From positions 14,957 through 78,956 of the forward strand of contig JBCCWO010000018.1 in NCBI GenBank assembly GCA_039193455.1: a stretch of 64,000 nucleotides of DNA, given 5' to 3'. The stretch is from JBCBGF01 sp039193455 (lineage in GTDB: Bacteria > Pseudomonadota > Alphaproteobacteria > Rhodobacterales > Rhodobacteraceae). Below, piece after piece: positions 1-8,245 of the stretch (position 1 is its first letter; every line of letters starts with the position of its first letter). Under the pieces are notes generated by a model. The model ran no database searches. It saw nothing but the letters and a program-made list of their open reading frames with translations, and was not told the origin of the DNA. The position numbers and the translations under genes were made by a program.

Positions 1-215
1 TAGGCCGGGTTCTCGTCCTTCAGCGCCGAGATGACCCGCTGTTGCACCGCGCAAGTCGAACACCACCGCGTGTAGAAATCGACAAGCACCGTTTCCCCGG
101 CGGCAAGCTTTTCGTCGACCAGACCGGGTGTATAGGGCGTGCCGCTGGCGGCATGGACCAGCGCCGGGGTCACGGTCAGCGCAGCGGCGGAAATCAGGAA
201 AGTACGGCGGTGCAT
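1..215 (-). CDS. Thioredoxin-family protein with Tat-like signal (3' end outside window)
   Basis: The 71 visible residues start with a twin-arginine type signal (RRTFLIS at residues 3-9, then a hydrophobic stretch ending near VHA at 20-22). A thioredoxin-like beta strand and active site WCSTC (Cys52 and Cys55) follow. The protein is probably exported and acts as a periplasmic thiol-disulfide exchanger. It lies 17 bases downstream of a CcdA-like membrane protein on the same strand, which would supply electrons from cytoplasmic thioredoxin. The C-terminal half is cut off by the window edge, so the exact subfamily cannot be fixed. Confidence 0.8.
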   Translation of the reverse strand, partial: MHRRTFLISAAALTVTPALVHAASGTPYTPGLVDEKLAAGETVLVDFYTRWCSTCAVQQRVISALKDENPA

Positions 216-232
216 ATCAGGCTCCTAAAGGG

Positions 233-958
233 TCAGAGGGAAACAGATAGATCGATCAGCCACGGCGGCAGGGTCTGGATCGCCCAGATTTCGATCATGT
301 GGTGAACCTTGAACAGGATCGCCGTTCCAACGGCGACAAAAACCACGCCCATGATCGGCCGCGACTTGGCGGCAATCACGCGCATCGCGGCCTGGCGTTT
401 CTGGATGGCCGACCGCGCGCCATATCCCAGCGCCACGATGATCGTCGACACACCCAGCGCAAAGGCCACCATGATCGCCCCGGCGCGACCCAGGCTCTCG
501 CCCTGGCTGGCCAGCGAGATGGCCCCGCCCAGCGTCGGCCCGATACACGGGCTCCAGACCGCACCCAAGAGCATGCCACCCAGAAACTGCCCGGCGCTGC
601 CCGATCGGTCGATCTCATCCATTCCGGCATCGGCCTGCGCCGATATCCCGGCGGTCGCTGTGGCAAAGCCTTCGGAAAACCGGGGCACCAGCAGGATCAG
701 CCCAAAGCCGATCATCAGAACCGCCCCCGCGGAGGACACCGTCTCAGGCGTAATGCCAAGGGCGCGGCCAAAGACGGTGACCGCCATGCCCAGCACCACA
801 AAAGACAGGCTCATCCCCGCCGCCACCAGCAGGGGCCCGTGCCGCCCGCTTTGCAGCGCGGTCGCCAGAACGATGGGCAAAACGGGCAGGACGCAGGGGT
901 TGATCAGCGTCAGCAGCCCCGCCCCATAGGCAAGGATCAGTTCCATAGGCCCCGGCAT
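233..958 (-). CDS. ccdA: CcdA/DsbD-type cytochrome c biogenesis transmembrane protein
   Basis: This is a polytopic membrane protein of about 240 residues with roughly six hydrophobic segments. The first carries the NPCVLPVLPI motif typical of the CcdA/DsbD transmembrane domain, whose cysteines relay electrons across the inner membrane. A second cysteine sits in the SPCIGPTLGG motif in the second half, as expected for the internally duplicated family. The frame is open to a TTG at 967. ATG at 958 or ATG at 946 are the likelier starts. The adjacent thioredoxin gene is the probable electron acceptor, and the two appear to form one transcription unit. Confidence 0.85.
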   Translation of the reverse strand: MPGPMELILAYGAGLLTLINPCVLPVLPIVLATALQSGRHGPLLVAAGMSLSFVVLGMAVTVFGRALGITPETVSSAGAVLMIGFGLILLVPRFSEGFATATAGISAQADAGMDEIDRSGSAGQFLGGMLLGAVWSPCIGPTLGGAISLASQGESLGRAGAIMVAFALGVSTIIVALGYGARSAIQKRQAAMRVIAAKSRPIMGVVFVAVGTAILFKVHHMIEIWAIQTLPPWLIDLSVSL

Positions 959-1016
959 ACGCGGCAACCCCGGCCCCTGTCAGCACCCGGCACGCCCACG
1001 GCCCTTCACATACACG

Positions 1017-1886
1017 TCAGTGCGCGGTGCGGCGCGCGCGCTGCACGGCCAGAATGCCGGCGGTGATGATCGCGACCCCGGCCAGGTCGGCGGGGCCAAG
1101 GGCCTCGCCCAGCACCAGCGCGGCGATGGCGACCCCGAAAAACGGGTTCAGGAAATGGAACGTCGCGGCCCGCACCGCACCGATGCGCGCCACCAGCGTG
1201 AACCAGACCCAGGTTGCCGCCAGCCCGGGGATCAGCGTGGTGTAGATGAATGCGGCGACGAGTTGCCAGCTCCAGCGGACCTCCAGCGTCTCGGTCACCC
1301 CGCCCGCCACGGCGAGCGCCACACTGCCCACCAGCATCTGAAGCCCGACCACCATCAGTACATTGCCCCCCGACGCCGCACCGCGCACCGCCAAGGTGGC
1401 AAAGGTCAGCGCCAATGCGCCAAGCCCACAAAGCACAAGCCCGAACAGATCGACCCCGCCGCCGATCCGGCTGCCCATGATCAGCACGACACCGCCAAAC
1501 CCGAGGATCAGGCCAAGGATGCCCACGGGCGGCAAACGCTCCCCAAACAACGCCCAACCGAATAGCGCGACCAGAAGCGGCAGGCTTGATGCGACAATGG
1601 CCGCGACCGAGGCTTCGATCGTCTGCATCGCCACGAAGTTCAGCCCCAGATACAGCGCGTTCTGGCATATCCCGAAGAGGATCGTGGCATAAAGCTGCTC
1701 CCGGCTCAGCCGCCACGACTGCCCCAGCATACGCGCCACGACCACGGCAATCAGCCCCGAGATCAGAAACCGGATCGCCAGCGTCGTCAGCGGCGGCGCG
1801 TCCGCCACGATGATCCGTGCCGACGTGAAGGCCGATGACCACATAAAGGCAAAGGCCAACCCCATCCCGATTGCGCGCAGATCCAC
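1017..1886 (-). CDS. DMT-superfamily (EamA) transporter
   Basis: About ten hydrophobic segments are arranged as two EamA repeats. The first begins with the family-typical MWSSAFTSARIIVADAPP region and the second ends with a GEALGPADLAGVAIITAG-type helix. Such proteins are inner-membrane metabolite or drug exporters; the substrate cannot be deduced. The frame stays open to ATG at 1991, but that N-terminal extension is poor in hydrophobic residues. A GTG at 1886, preceded by GGAAGAC, gives the usual length (289 aa) and is chosen here. The gene is divergent from the glycosyltransferase at 2032. Confidence 0.82.
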   Translation of the reverse strand: MDLRAIGMGLAFAFMWSSAFTSARIIVADAPPLTTLAIRFLISGLIAVVVARMLGQSWRLSREQLYATILFGICQNALYLGLNFVAMQTIEASVAAIVASSLPLLVALFGWALFGERLPPVGILGLILGFGGVVLIMGSRIGGGVDLFGLVLCGLGALALTFATLAVRGAASGGNVLMVVGLQMLVGSVALAVAGGVTETLEVRWSWQLVAAFIYTTLIPGLAATWVWFTLVARIGAVRAATFHFLNPFFGVAIAALVLGEALGPADLAGVAIITAGILAVQRARRTAH

Positions 1887-2031
1887 CAAGTCTTCCTTCC
1901 CGGCCAAGCCCTCTGGCCGCTTGAGACCACTATACGGAGGGGAAGGCCAGTGCCGGAATGTTCCGGACTTGCCCACCTTCCGGCAGACCACTATTCAACA
2001 AAGCAGAATAGATTTTGATTTAGGTGTTTGG

Positions 2032-2850
2032 TTGGACTTTTCCGTGATCCTTCCCGTGCGCAATGCCGAGCAAAAAATCGGGCGCACGCTGGACAGCATT
2101 CTGGGTCAGGCCGGTAGTCTTCAAACCGAGGTTATCGTGATGGACGGCATGTCCACAGACCGCACGGTGGAGGTTGCAAGGGGCTTTCAAAGCGATCGTG
2201 TCAGCGTGTTTAGTCAGCCTGACACGGGCATCTATGACGCGCTCGCAAACGGTTTGGAGCGGGTCACTGGAAAGGTCACCTGCTACATGGCCGCCGGCGA
2301 TGTGTTCGACACAGCGGCCTTTGGCGTCGTCGCCGATGTGTTCGATACATTTCCGACGATCAAGTGGCTCACCGGTCGGGCCACGACACGCAATGCGAAA
2401 GGCCAGGTCGTTGACAGCCGCTTGCCGCACCCGTTTGAAAAGCGCTTCTTTCAAAACGGCGCCTACGGCACACGGCTCTTTCCCCTCCAGCAGGAAAGCA
2501 CGTTCTGGCGCAGCGAGCTGAACGGGGGTGTCGATCTCGCAAAGCTCCGCAGTCTGAAGCTTGCCGGCGATTTCTATCTCTGGAGATGCTTTTGCGAGGT
2601 TGCGGACCTGTTTGTCGTCAACGCCCAACTGGGAAGCTTCATGGTGGAAGAGGGTCAGCTCTCGACCCAAGATCCCGGTGCTTACGAGGCTGAGCTGCGC
2701 ACACTTTGTGAGCGCCCCACAATGACCGAACGCCTTCAGATGGGGCTCATCAAACGACGGCATCGCAAACGCACCAGCCAGCCAAGATCGCCGCGGCAGG
2801 TGACGTGGAACTTCAAGAAATCGCAGTGGACGGTCGACCGCTTCGCCTAG
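2032..2850 (+). CDS. Family 2 glycosyltransferase
   Basis: The N-terminal GT-A domain opens with FSVILPVRNAEQKIGRTLDS and continues with EVIVMDGMSTDRTVEVA, the nucleotide-sugar binding part of GT2 enzymes. GIYDALANGL and a QQESTFWR motif follow, as seen in WcaA/WcaE-like transferases. Length is about 272 residues. The frame is open far upstream, but conserved sequence begins only at 2032, where a TTG follows TTAGGTG by five bases; no ATG is near. The gene stands alone between unrelated genes, and its upstream DNA is more AT-rich than the surroundings, which may indicate acquisition. The sugar and acceptor are unknown. Confidence 0.75.
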   Translation: MDFSVILPVRNAEQKIGRTLDSILGQAGSLQTEVIVMDGMSTDRTVEVARGFQSDRVSVFSQPDTGIYDALANGLERVTGKVTCYMAAGDVFDTAAFGVVADVFDTFPTIKWLTGRATTRNAKGQVVDSRLPHPFEKRFFQNGAYGTRLFPLQQESTFWRSELNGGVDLAKLRSLKLAGDFYLWRCFCEVADLFVVNAQLGSFMVEEGQLSTQDPGAYEAELRTLCERPTMTERLQMGLIKRRHRKRTSQPRSPRQVTWNFKKSQWTVDRFA

Positions 2851-2860
2851 TCAAAGCGCA

Positions 2861-2890
2861 AGAAAAAAGGGCCGCCCGTGGCGACCCTTT
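2861..2890 (-). terminator. Intrinsic terminator of the HU gene
   Basis: On the minus strand an inverted repeat (AAAGGG/CCCTTT with CGCC/GGCG inside and one C/A mismatch, loop about three bases) is followed by a run of T (TTTTTTCT). It lies 20 bases past the HU stop codon. The plus-strand side ends in CCCTTTCAC, so it may also serve weakly for the glycosyltransferase that ends at 2850. Confidence 0.75.
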
Positions 2891-2909
2891 CACTATCCCG
2901 ATGACGGGG

Positions 2910-3197
2910 TCAGCCGTTCACGCTGTCCTTCAGCGCCTTGGCAATGGTCATCTTCACCACTTTGTCGGCGTCCTTATGGATCTGCTCGCCTGTGGCGGGG
3001 TTGCGGACCATGCGCGCGGGGCGTTCGCGGCAATAGATCTTGCCGACACCCGGTAGCGTCACGGCGCCGCCGCCGCCCACCTCTTTGGTGATGATGTTCA
3101 CAATCGAATCCAGCGCGGCGCCTGCGGTGCGTTTGTCGGCTTCCATTTCTTCGGCCAGGGCGGCAACGAGCTGCGTCTTCGTCATTGGTTTTGCCAT
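2910..3197 (-). CDS. HU-family DNA-binding protein
   Basis: This 95-residue protein has the HU/IHF fold layout: helical N-terminus (MTKTQLVAALAEEM), GVGKIYCRERPARMVRNP beta arm with the conserved RNP tip, and basic C-terminal helix. It differs from a canonical 90-residue HupB mainly in the helix-turn region (AGAALDSIVNIITKEV). It would bind and bend DNA as a nucleoid protein. A GGAGATCACC ribosome site precedes the ATG. The gene is single, with its own terminator downstream, and the AT-rich 3198-3330 stretch upstream would hold its promoter. Confidence 0.92.
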   Translation of the reverse strand: MAKPMTKTQLVAALAEEMEADKRTAGAALDSIVNIITKEVGGGGAVTLPGVGKIYCRERPARMVRNPATGEQIHKDADKVVKMTIAKALKDSVNG

Positions 3198-3330
3198 TGG
3201 TGATCTCCTCGTTTCGCCCTTTTTCTAGGGGCGTCGTCCTGTCTTTAAACGGTATCTTGATATCAAACACAACGTCTAGTGGCAGCAAAATAAGGCCAAC
3301 ATAGGCGTTTCTGTGCCGTTTTTCGCCGAT

Positions 3331-4818
3331 TCAGAGGAAAGCGGTCTCTTCAAAGCTGCGCAATTTGCGCGAATGCACCCGTTCAAGGGGGATATCCCGC
3401 AGCTGCTCCATCGCGCGGATTCCGATCAAAAGATGCCGCGACACCTGCGTGCGATAGAATTCCGAGGCCATCCCAGGCAGCTTCAACTCGCCATGCAGGG
3501 GCTTGTCCGAGACGCACAGAAGCGTCCCGTAGGGCACCCGAAACCGGAACCCGTTGGCCGCAATCGTGGCGCTTTCCATGTCCAGCGCAATCGCCCGGCT
3601 CTGGCTCAGCCGCTGCACCGGGCCGGATTGGTCGCGCAGCTCCCAGTTGCGGTTGTCGATCGTGGCCACCGTGCCGGTCCGCATGATCCGCTTCAGATCA
3701 TACCCCTCATATTCACTGACACCCGCCACCGCCTGTTCCAGCGCGATCTGGATTTCGGCCAGCGCCGGGATCGGCACCCAGACGGGCAGGTCGTCGTCCA
3801 GCACGTGGTCTTCGCGCAGGTACGCATGTGCCAGCACGAAATCCCCTAGCTGCTGCGAGTTTCGCAGCCCCGCGCAATGTCCCACCATCAGCCAGGCATG
3901 GGGGCGCAGCACTGCGATATGGTCGGTCGCCGTCTTTGCGTTTGAGGGCCCCACCCCGATATTGACCAGCGTGATCCCCCCGCCATGCTTGCGCTTGAGA
4001 TGATAGGTGGGCATCTGCGGCAGCTTGGCTGGCACCGGCAGATCGCCGTCAGGATCCGTGATCACATGGTTCCCGGGGCCTACAAAGGCGGTATAGCCGC
4101 TGTCGGGATCGCCCAGAACCTTGCGCGCATAGGCTTCGAATTCCTCGACATAGAACTGATAGTTCGTGAACAGCACGTGGTTCTGGAAATGCGCCGGCTC
4201 GGTCGCCGTGTAATGCGCGAGCCGCGCGAGCGAGTAATCTACACGCTGGGCGGTAAAGGGCGCCAGCGGGCCGGACCCGTCCTCATGCGTAAAACCATAG
4301 CCGTTGACGATGTCGTCATTCGTCGTCGCCAGATCCGGCACATCAAAGATATCGCGCAGCGTGAACTGCATCGCGCCGTCCTGTGGCACGCTCACACTGG
4401 CATCGTTGGCCACGGCAAAATGCACGGGCATCGGTGTGATCGAGGGGCCGACGCTCACCGGTTGCCCGTGGTTCTCGATCAGCAAGCCGATCTGCTGGAC
4501 AAGGTAGTTCTCAAACAGATCCGGTCGCGTGACCGTGGTGGAATAGGTGCCGGGTTCGGCCACATGGCCATAGGACAGGCGGCTGTCGATGGCGACATAG
4601 CTCGTCGTGGAAAACCGGATCTCGGGGTAAAACGCGCGGTAGCGCGACCCTGGCATCTCGGATCCGCTCAGAGCCTCGGTGAAGCGGGCGCAGAGGAAAT
4701 CGCTCGCGGTGCTATACAACTCTTGCAGGCGTTTTACGGCGGCGGCCGCATCGCGGAATGTCTCCTGCTCGGGAACCGGGGGCGAGACGACGGGCAGGTT
4801 GGGGTTGGCCACGTTCAT
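3331..4818 (-). CDS. amn: AMP nucleosidase
   Basis: The 495 residues match the length and layout of the Amn family: an N-terminal regulatory domain (from about 20 to 170) followed by a nucleoside-phosphorylase-like catalytic domain. The latter carries GVGPSNAKTATDHIAVL, the GHCAGLRNSQ segment, ALDMESATIAANG and the SDKPLHGELKLPG region. The enzyme cleaves AMP to adenine and ribose 5-phosphate. Its ATG overlaps the stop of the upstream adenine deaminase gene (ATGA), so the two are translationally coupled, and the free adenine would be deaminated to hypoxanthine. Confidence 0.93.
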   Translation of the reverse strand: MNVANPNLPVVSPPVPEQETFRDAAAAVKRLQELYSTASDFLCARFTEALSGSEMPGSRYRAFYPEIRFSTTSYVAIDSRLSYGHVAEPGTYSTTVTRPDLFENYLVQQIGLLIENHGQPVSVGPSITPMPVHFAVANDASVSVPQDGAMQFTLRDIFDVPDLATTNDDIVNGYGFTHEDGSGPLAPFTAQRVDYSLARLAHYTATEPAHFQNHVLFTNYQFYVEEFEAYARKVLGDPDSGYTAFVGPGNHVITDPDGDLPVPAKLPQMPTYHLKRKHGGGITLVNIGVGPSNAKTATDHIAVLRPHAWLMVGHCAGLRNSQQLGDFVLAHAYLREDHVLDDDLPVWVPIPALAEIQIALEQAVAGVSEYEGYDLKRIMRTGTVATIDNRNWELRDQSGPVQRLSQSRAIALDMESATIAANGFRFRVPYGTLLCVSDKPLHGELKLPGMASEFYRTQVSRHLLIGIRAMEQLRDIPLERVHSRKLRSFEETAFL

Positions 4819-6617
4819 GTCGTCTCCTCAAAGAGCTCGGTCAGCTCAAACTTCGTCACATCCACAAGGCCAAGGTCCGAGATCCGCAGCTCGGGGATCA
4901 CCACCAGGGCCAGAAGCGAATGCTGCATATACGCGTTGTTCAGGGTGCAGCCGCAGTCCGCCATGGCCGCGACGATCCCCTCGGCCTGCTGCGCGACCCA
5001 ATGCGCCGGTGCATCCGACATCAGCCCGGCGATCGGCAGCTCCACCAACGCGATCTCTTCCCCGTCTTTCCACACGGTCACGCCACCGCCCACTTCGGCC
5101 AGCCGGTTCGCCGCCGCCGCCATGTCCGTATGGCTGGTGCCCACGACAATCATGTGATGGCTGTCATGGGCCACGGTCGAGGCGATGGCCATCTGCCCCT
5201 CATACCCAAAGCCCGACACAAATCCGTTCACCACATCGCCGGTGCCCCGGTGCCGTTCCACCAGCGCGATCTGGCAGACGCCATCGGCGCCCCGCACCGC
5301 GCCATCCGTCACCGGCAGTTGCGCCGTCAGCGCCTTGGTGGGCGCCTGGTTTTCGACCACGCCGATCACCTTGGCGGTGACGGTATTGGCGCCCTCAGGG
5401 GCCGGAATTTCGAAATCCGCTGCCGCAATGGGCCGCCCGAGATGCACTGTCTCTCGCACCGGTTGCGGCCAGTTAAAATGCGGGCACTCCACACGCATCT
5501 CGCCATCCACCGCCACGGTCACGCCCCGTGCAATCACCCGGTGGATCGGCAGGGTGGTCAGGTCGGATGTCACGATCACATCCGCCCGCCGTCCCGGTGC
5601 AACAGAGCCTAACTCGCGCTCCAGCCCGAAATGAGCCGCCGTGTTCACCGTCGCCATTTGCAGCGCGATCAGCGGGTCACACCCACAGTCAATCGCATGC
5701 CGCACAACGCGGTTCATATGCCCGTCATTCACCAGCGTGCCCGAATGGCAGTCATCCGTGCACAGGATGAAATTGCGCGGGTCCATCCCCTTTTCGGTGA
5801 TCGCGGTGATCTGGCTTTCCACGTCATACCACGCACTGCCCAGCCGCAGCATCGCCCGCATGCCCTGGCGCACCCGCGCTATCGCATCGGCCTCGCAGGT
5901 GCCTTCATGGTCATCCGCCGGACCACCCGCGGCATAGGCGTGGAACGCTGGACCGAGGTGTGGCGAGGCATAGTGTCCGCCCACCGTCTTGCCCGCGGCT
6001 TGGGTCGCCGCAATCTCGGCCAGCATCTTGGCATCGCCTGCCACAACGCCGGGGAAATTCATCATCTCGCCCAGCCCGATGATCCCCGGCCATCCCATCG
6101 CCTCGGCCACATCTTCGGCAGAGATTTCGAACCCCGTCGTCTCCAGCCCCGGGGCCGAGGGCGCGCAGGACGGCATCTGCATATAGATCGACACCGGCTG
6201 CATCAGCGCCTCGTCATGCATCATCCGCACGCCGTCAAGGCCCAGCACATTGGCAATCTCATGGGGGTCGGCGAACATCGTCGTCGTGCCATGGGGGATG
6301 ACGGCGCGGGCAAATTCAGCGGGCGTCAGCATGCCCGACTCGATATGCATATGTCCGTCGCACAGCCCGGGGATCAGGTACTGCCCCTGGGCGTCCAGAA
6401 CCTCGGTCCCGTCGCCGATGCAATGGGACGCATCCGGTCCGACATAGGCAAACCGGCCCGCGGCCACCGCAATCTCCCACCCGTCCAGCACTTCACGGGT
6501 CTGCACGTTCACCACACGGCCACCCCGGATCACCAGATCCGCAGGCGCACGCCCGGCTGCCACCGCCACCAGATGCGGCGCGCTCTCAGCCCAGGTTGAA
6601 AAGGGGGTTGGTTCCAT
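4815..6617 (-). CDS. ade: Adenine deaminase
   Basis: This is an amidohydrolase of about 600 residues with the Ade signature PGLCDGHMHIESGMLTP followed by GTTTMFADPHEIANV, and further metal-site regions (GGHYASPH, CTDDCHSGTLVNDGH). It converts adenine to hypoxanthine and ammonia. It is first in a two-gene operon and overlaps amn by four bases, giving a route from AMP through adenine to hypoxanthine. A GTG at 6632 would add five residues; the ATG at 6617 is used here. Family membership is clear and no key residue looks missing. Confidence 0.93.
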   Translation of the reverse strand: MEPTPFSTWAESAPHLVAVAAGRAPADLVIRGGRVVNVQTREVLDGWEIAVAAGRFAYVGPDASHCIGDGTEVLDAQGQYLIPGLCDGHMHIESGMLTPAEFARAVIPHGTTTMFADPHEIANVLGLDGVRMMHDEALMQPVSIYMQMPSCAPSAPGLETTGFEISAEDVAEAMGWPGIIGLGEMMNFPGVVAGDAKMLAEIAATQAAGKTVGGHYASPHLGPAFHAYAAGGPADDHEGTCEADAIARVRQGMRAMLRLGSAWYDVESQITAITEKGMDPRNFILCTDDCHSGTLVNDGHMNRVVRHAIDCGCDPLIALQMATVNTAAHFGLERELGSVAPGRRADVIVTSDLTTLPIHRVIARGVTVAVDGEMRVECPHFNWPQPVRETVHLGRPIAAADFEIPAPEGANTVTAKVIGVVENQAPTKALTAQLPVTDGAVRGADGVCQIALVERHRGTGDVVNGFVSGFGYEGQMAIASTVAHDSHHMIVVGTSHTDMAAAANRLAEVGGGVTVWKDGEEIALVELPIAGLMSDAPAHWVAQQAEGIVAAMADCGCTLNNAYMQHSLLALVVIPELRISDLGLVDVTKFELTELFEETT

Positions 6618-6731
6618 GGATCGATTTTCCACGTCTCACGCCCACGCGCAAGTCCTGCCCAACCCGTCCGGCGGGAAATCACAAAGCCTCGACTGCTTGC
6701 CTTCCGGCTCTGCGCCAACAAAACTGGTGTC

Positions 6732-7592
6732 ATGACCACCCTCCTGTCCTTTGGCCACGGCTTTTCCGCCAAGGCGCTGACGCCGATCCTGACCGGCCGG
6801 GGCTGGCGGGTGATCGGCACAACCCGCAGCGCGGACAAGGCCGATGCGGTGCGCGCCAGCGGCGCCGAACCGCTGATCTGGCCGGGTGGCGACCTCGCGC
6901 CCGCGCTGGCCGGGGCCACCCATCTTCTGATTTCCGCTGGCCCGGGCCCCGACGGCGACCCCGTACTGAACGCGGCCCGCGATGACATCGCGGCGGTCGC
7001 GCCGACCATCCAATGGGCGGGCTACCTGTCGACCACCGGTGTCTACGGCGATCATCAGGGGGGATGGGTGGATGAAACCACCCCGCTTGCGCCGTCGACC
7101 CGCCGGGGTGCGCTGCGGGTCGCGGCGGAAGCGGCCTGGCAATCGCTCGCGTCCGAAACCGGCCTGCCGCTGCACATCTTCCGCCTTGCAGGGATCTACG
7201 GCCCCGGGCGCGGCCCGTTTGCCAAGGTCCGCAACGGCACCGCGCGGCGCATCGTCAAACCCGGCCAGGTCTTCTCGCGCATCCATGTGGAGGATATCGC
7301 CCAGGTCCTCGCCGCCTCCATCGACCGCCCGCGTCCCGGCGCGATCTATAACCTCTGCGATGATGACCCGGCCCCACCGCAGGACGTGCTGGCCCATGCC
7401 GCCGACCTGCTGGGCCTGCCGCTGCCGCCCGAAGTGCCCTTCGAAGAAGCCGAGATGACGCCGATGGCCCGCAGCTTTTATGCTGAATCCAAACGGGTCC
7501 GGAACGACCTGATCAAGTCAGAGCTGGGGGTGCACCTAAAGTACCCCGATTACCGCACGGGGTTGCAGGCGCTCCTGCAGGCCGAGGGCTAG
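6732..7592 (+). CDS. NAD-dependent epimerase/SDR-like oxidoreductase (YeeZ type)
   Basis: The 286-residue Rossmann protein has an atypical dinucleotide-binding start (SFGHGFSAKALTPIL), the STTGVYGDHQG segment in place of the catalytic Ser/Tyr region, and RLAGIYGPGRGPF typical of extended SDRs. The canonical YxxxK is not evident, as in other YeeZ-like proteins, so catalysis is uncertain. The gene is divergent from adenine deaminase. Its TAG stop shares the tetranucleotide CTAG with the stop of the convergent membrane protein gene. Confidence 0.75.
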   Translation: MTTLLSFGHGFSAKALTPILTGRGWRVIGTTRSADKADAVRASGAEPLIWPGGDLAPALAGATHLLISAGPGPDGDPVLNAARDDIAAVAPTIQWAGYLSTTGVYGDHQGGWVDETTPLAPSTRRGALRVAAEAAWQSLASETGLPLHIFRLAGIYGPGRGPFAKVRNGTARRIVKPGQVFSRIHVEDIAQVLAASIDRPRPGAIYNLCDDDPAPPQDVLAHAADLLGLPLPPEVPFEEAEMTPMARSFYAESKRVRNDLIKSELGVHLKYPDYRTGLQALLQAEG

Positions 7593-8245
7593 GTCCGCCG
7601 CCGCAGCACGAACGCCAACCCCGCCATCCCCGCGAGCACGATCAGTGCACCCACCGTGGTCTGCCCGTAAAACGCAAGACGCCCGCCAAGCGACAGATCG
7701 TTCAGGAACGGATAGGGCAACCCGCTGGTGACCGATCCGAAGGGTGAAATGTTGAACGGCCCGACAAAGCCCTCGATCCACAGGATATAGGCGGCAACGA
7801 TCCCAAGCAGCAGCGGCAGGCTGCGCCACGGACGCCGAAACGCGTCCTGGATCACGAACGCGTCGATCCACATCAGAAGCGGCCCAATCACGTGCAGGTA
7901 GTAATCCACGTAGAGCGGCAGCGGCGGCCCCGACTGCACCAGCGCGGGGTCTTTCAGCTTGAGCGACCAGTAGAGGTAAACCATCATCGCGTTCACCACC
8001 GCCGTCGCCGCCACCAGATTTGGCCACTGCCGATCGCTGCGCCGCTCGGTCAGGGCCAGCAGGCGCGAGGCGGTGAAGAACGCCAAAAGCAGCGCCCAGA
8101 TGGTGAGAAACCGGAACGGCCCGCCCGCATGCCCGTAATCGCCCGTGATCACAACCTGCCGGATCACCGCCGCAGCGGCGAGCAGGAATACCGCCCACCG
8201 ATAGATCAGGACCCAGCGCGCATGCGGGTCAAGCGCCGGGCGCAT
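7589..8245 (-). CDS. Pr6Pr-like six-helix membrane protein
   Basis: The 218 residues hold six hydrophobic segments with the layout of Pr6Pr/AIG1-like membrane proteins. Notable stretches are LYVDYYLHVIGPLLMWIDAFV, with conserved His and Asp, and YPFLNDLSLGGRLAFYGQTT near the C-terminus. The function is not established in bacteria. Its ATG overlaps the dxs stop codon by one base (TGATG), so it is the last gene of the dxs operon. Confidence 0.7.
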   Translation of the reverse strand: MRPALDPHARWVLIYRWAVFLLAAAAVIRQVVITGDYGHAGGPFRFLTIWALLLAFFTASRLLALTERRSDRQWPNLVAATAVVNAMMVYLYWSLKLKDPALVQSGPPLPLYVDYYLHVIGPLLMWIDAFVIQDAFRRPWRSLPLLLGIVAAYILWIEGFVGPFNISPFGSVTSGLPYPFLNDLSLGGRLAFYGQTTVGALIVLAGMAGLAFVLRRRT

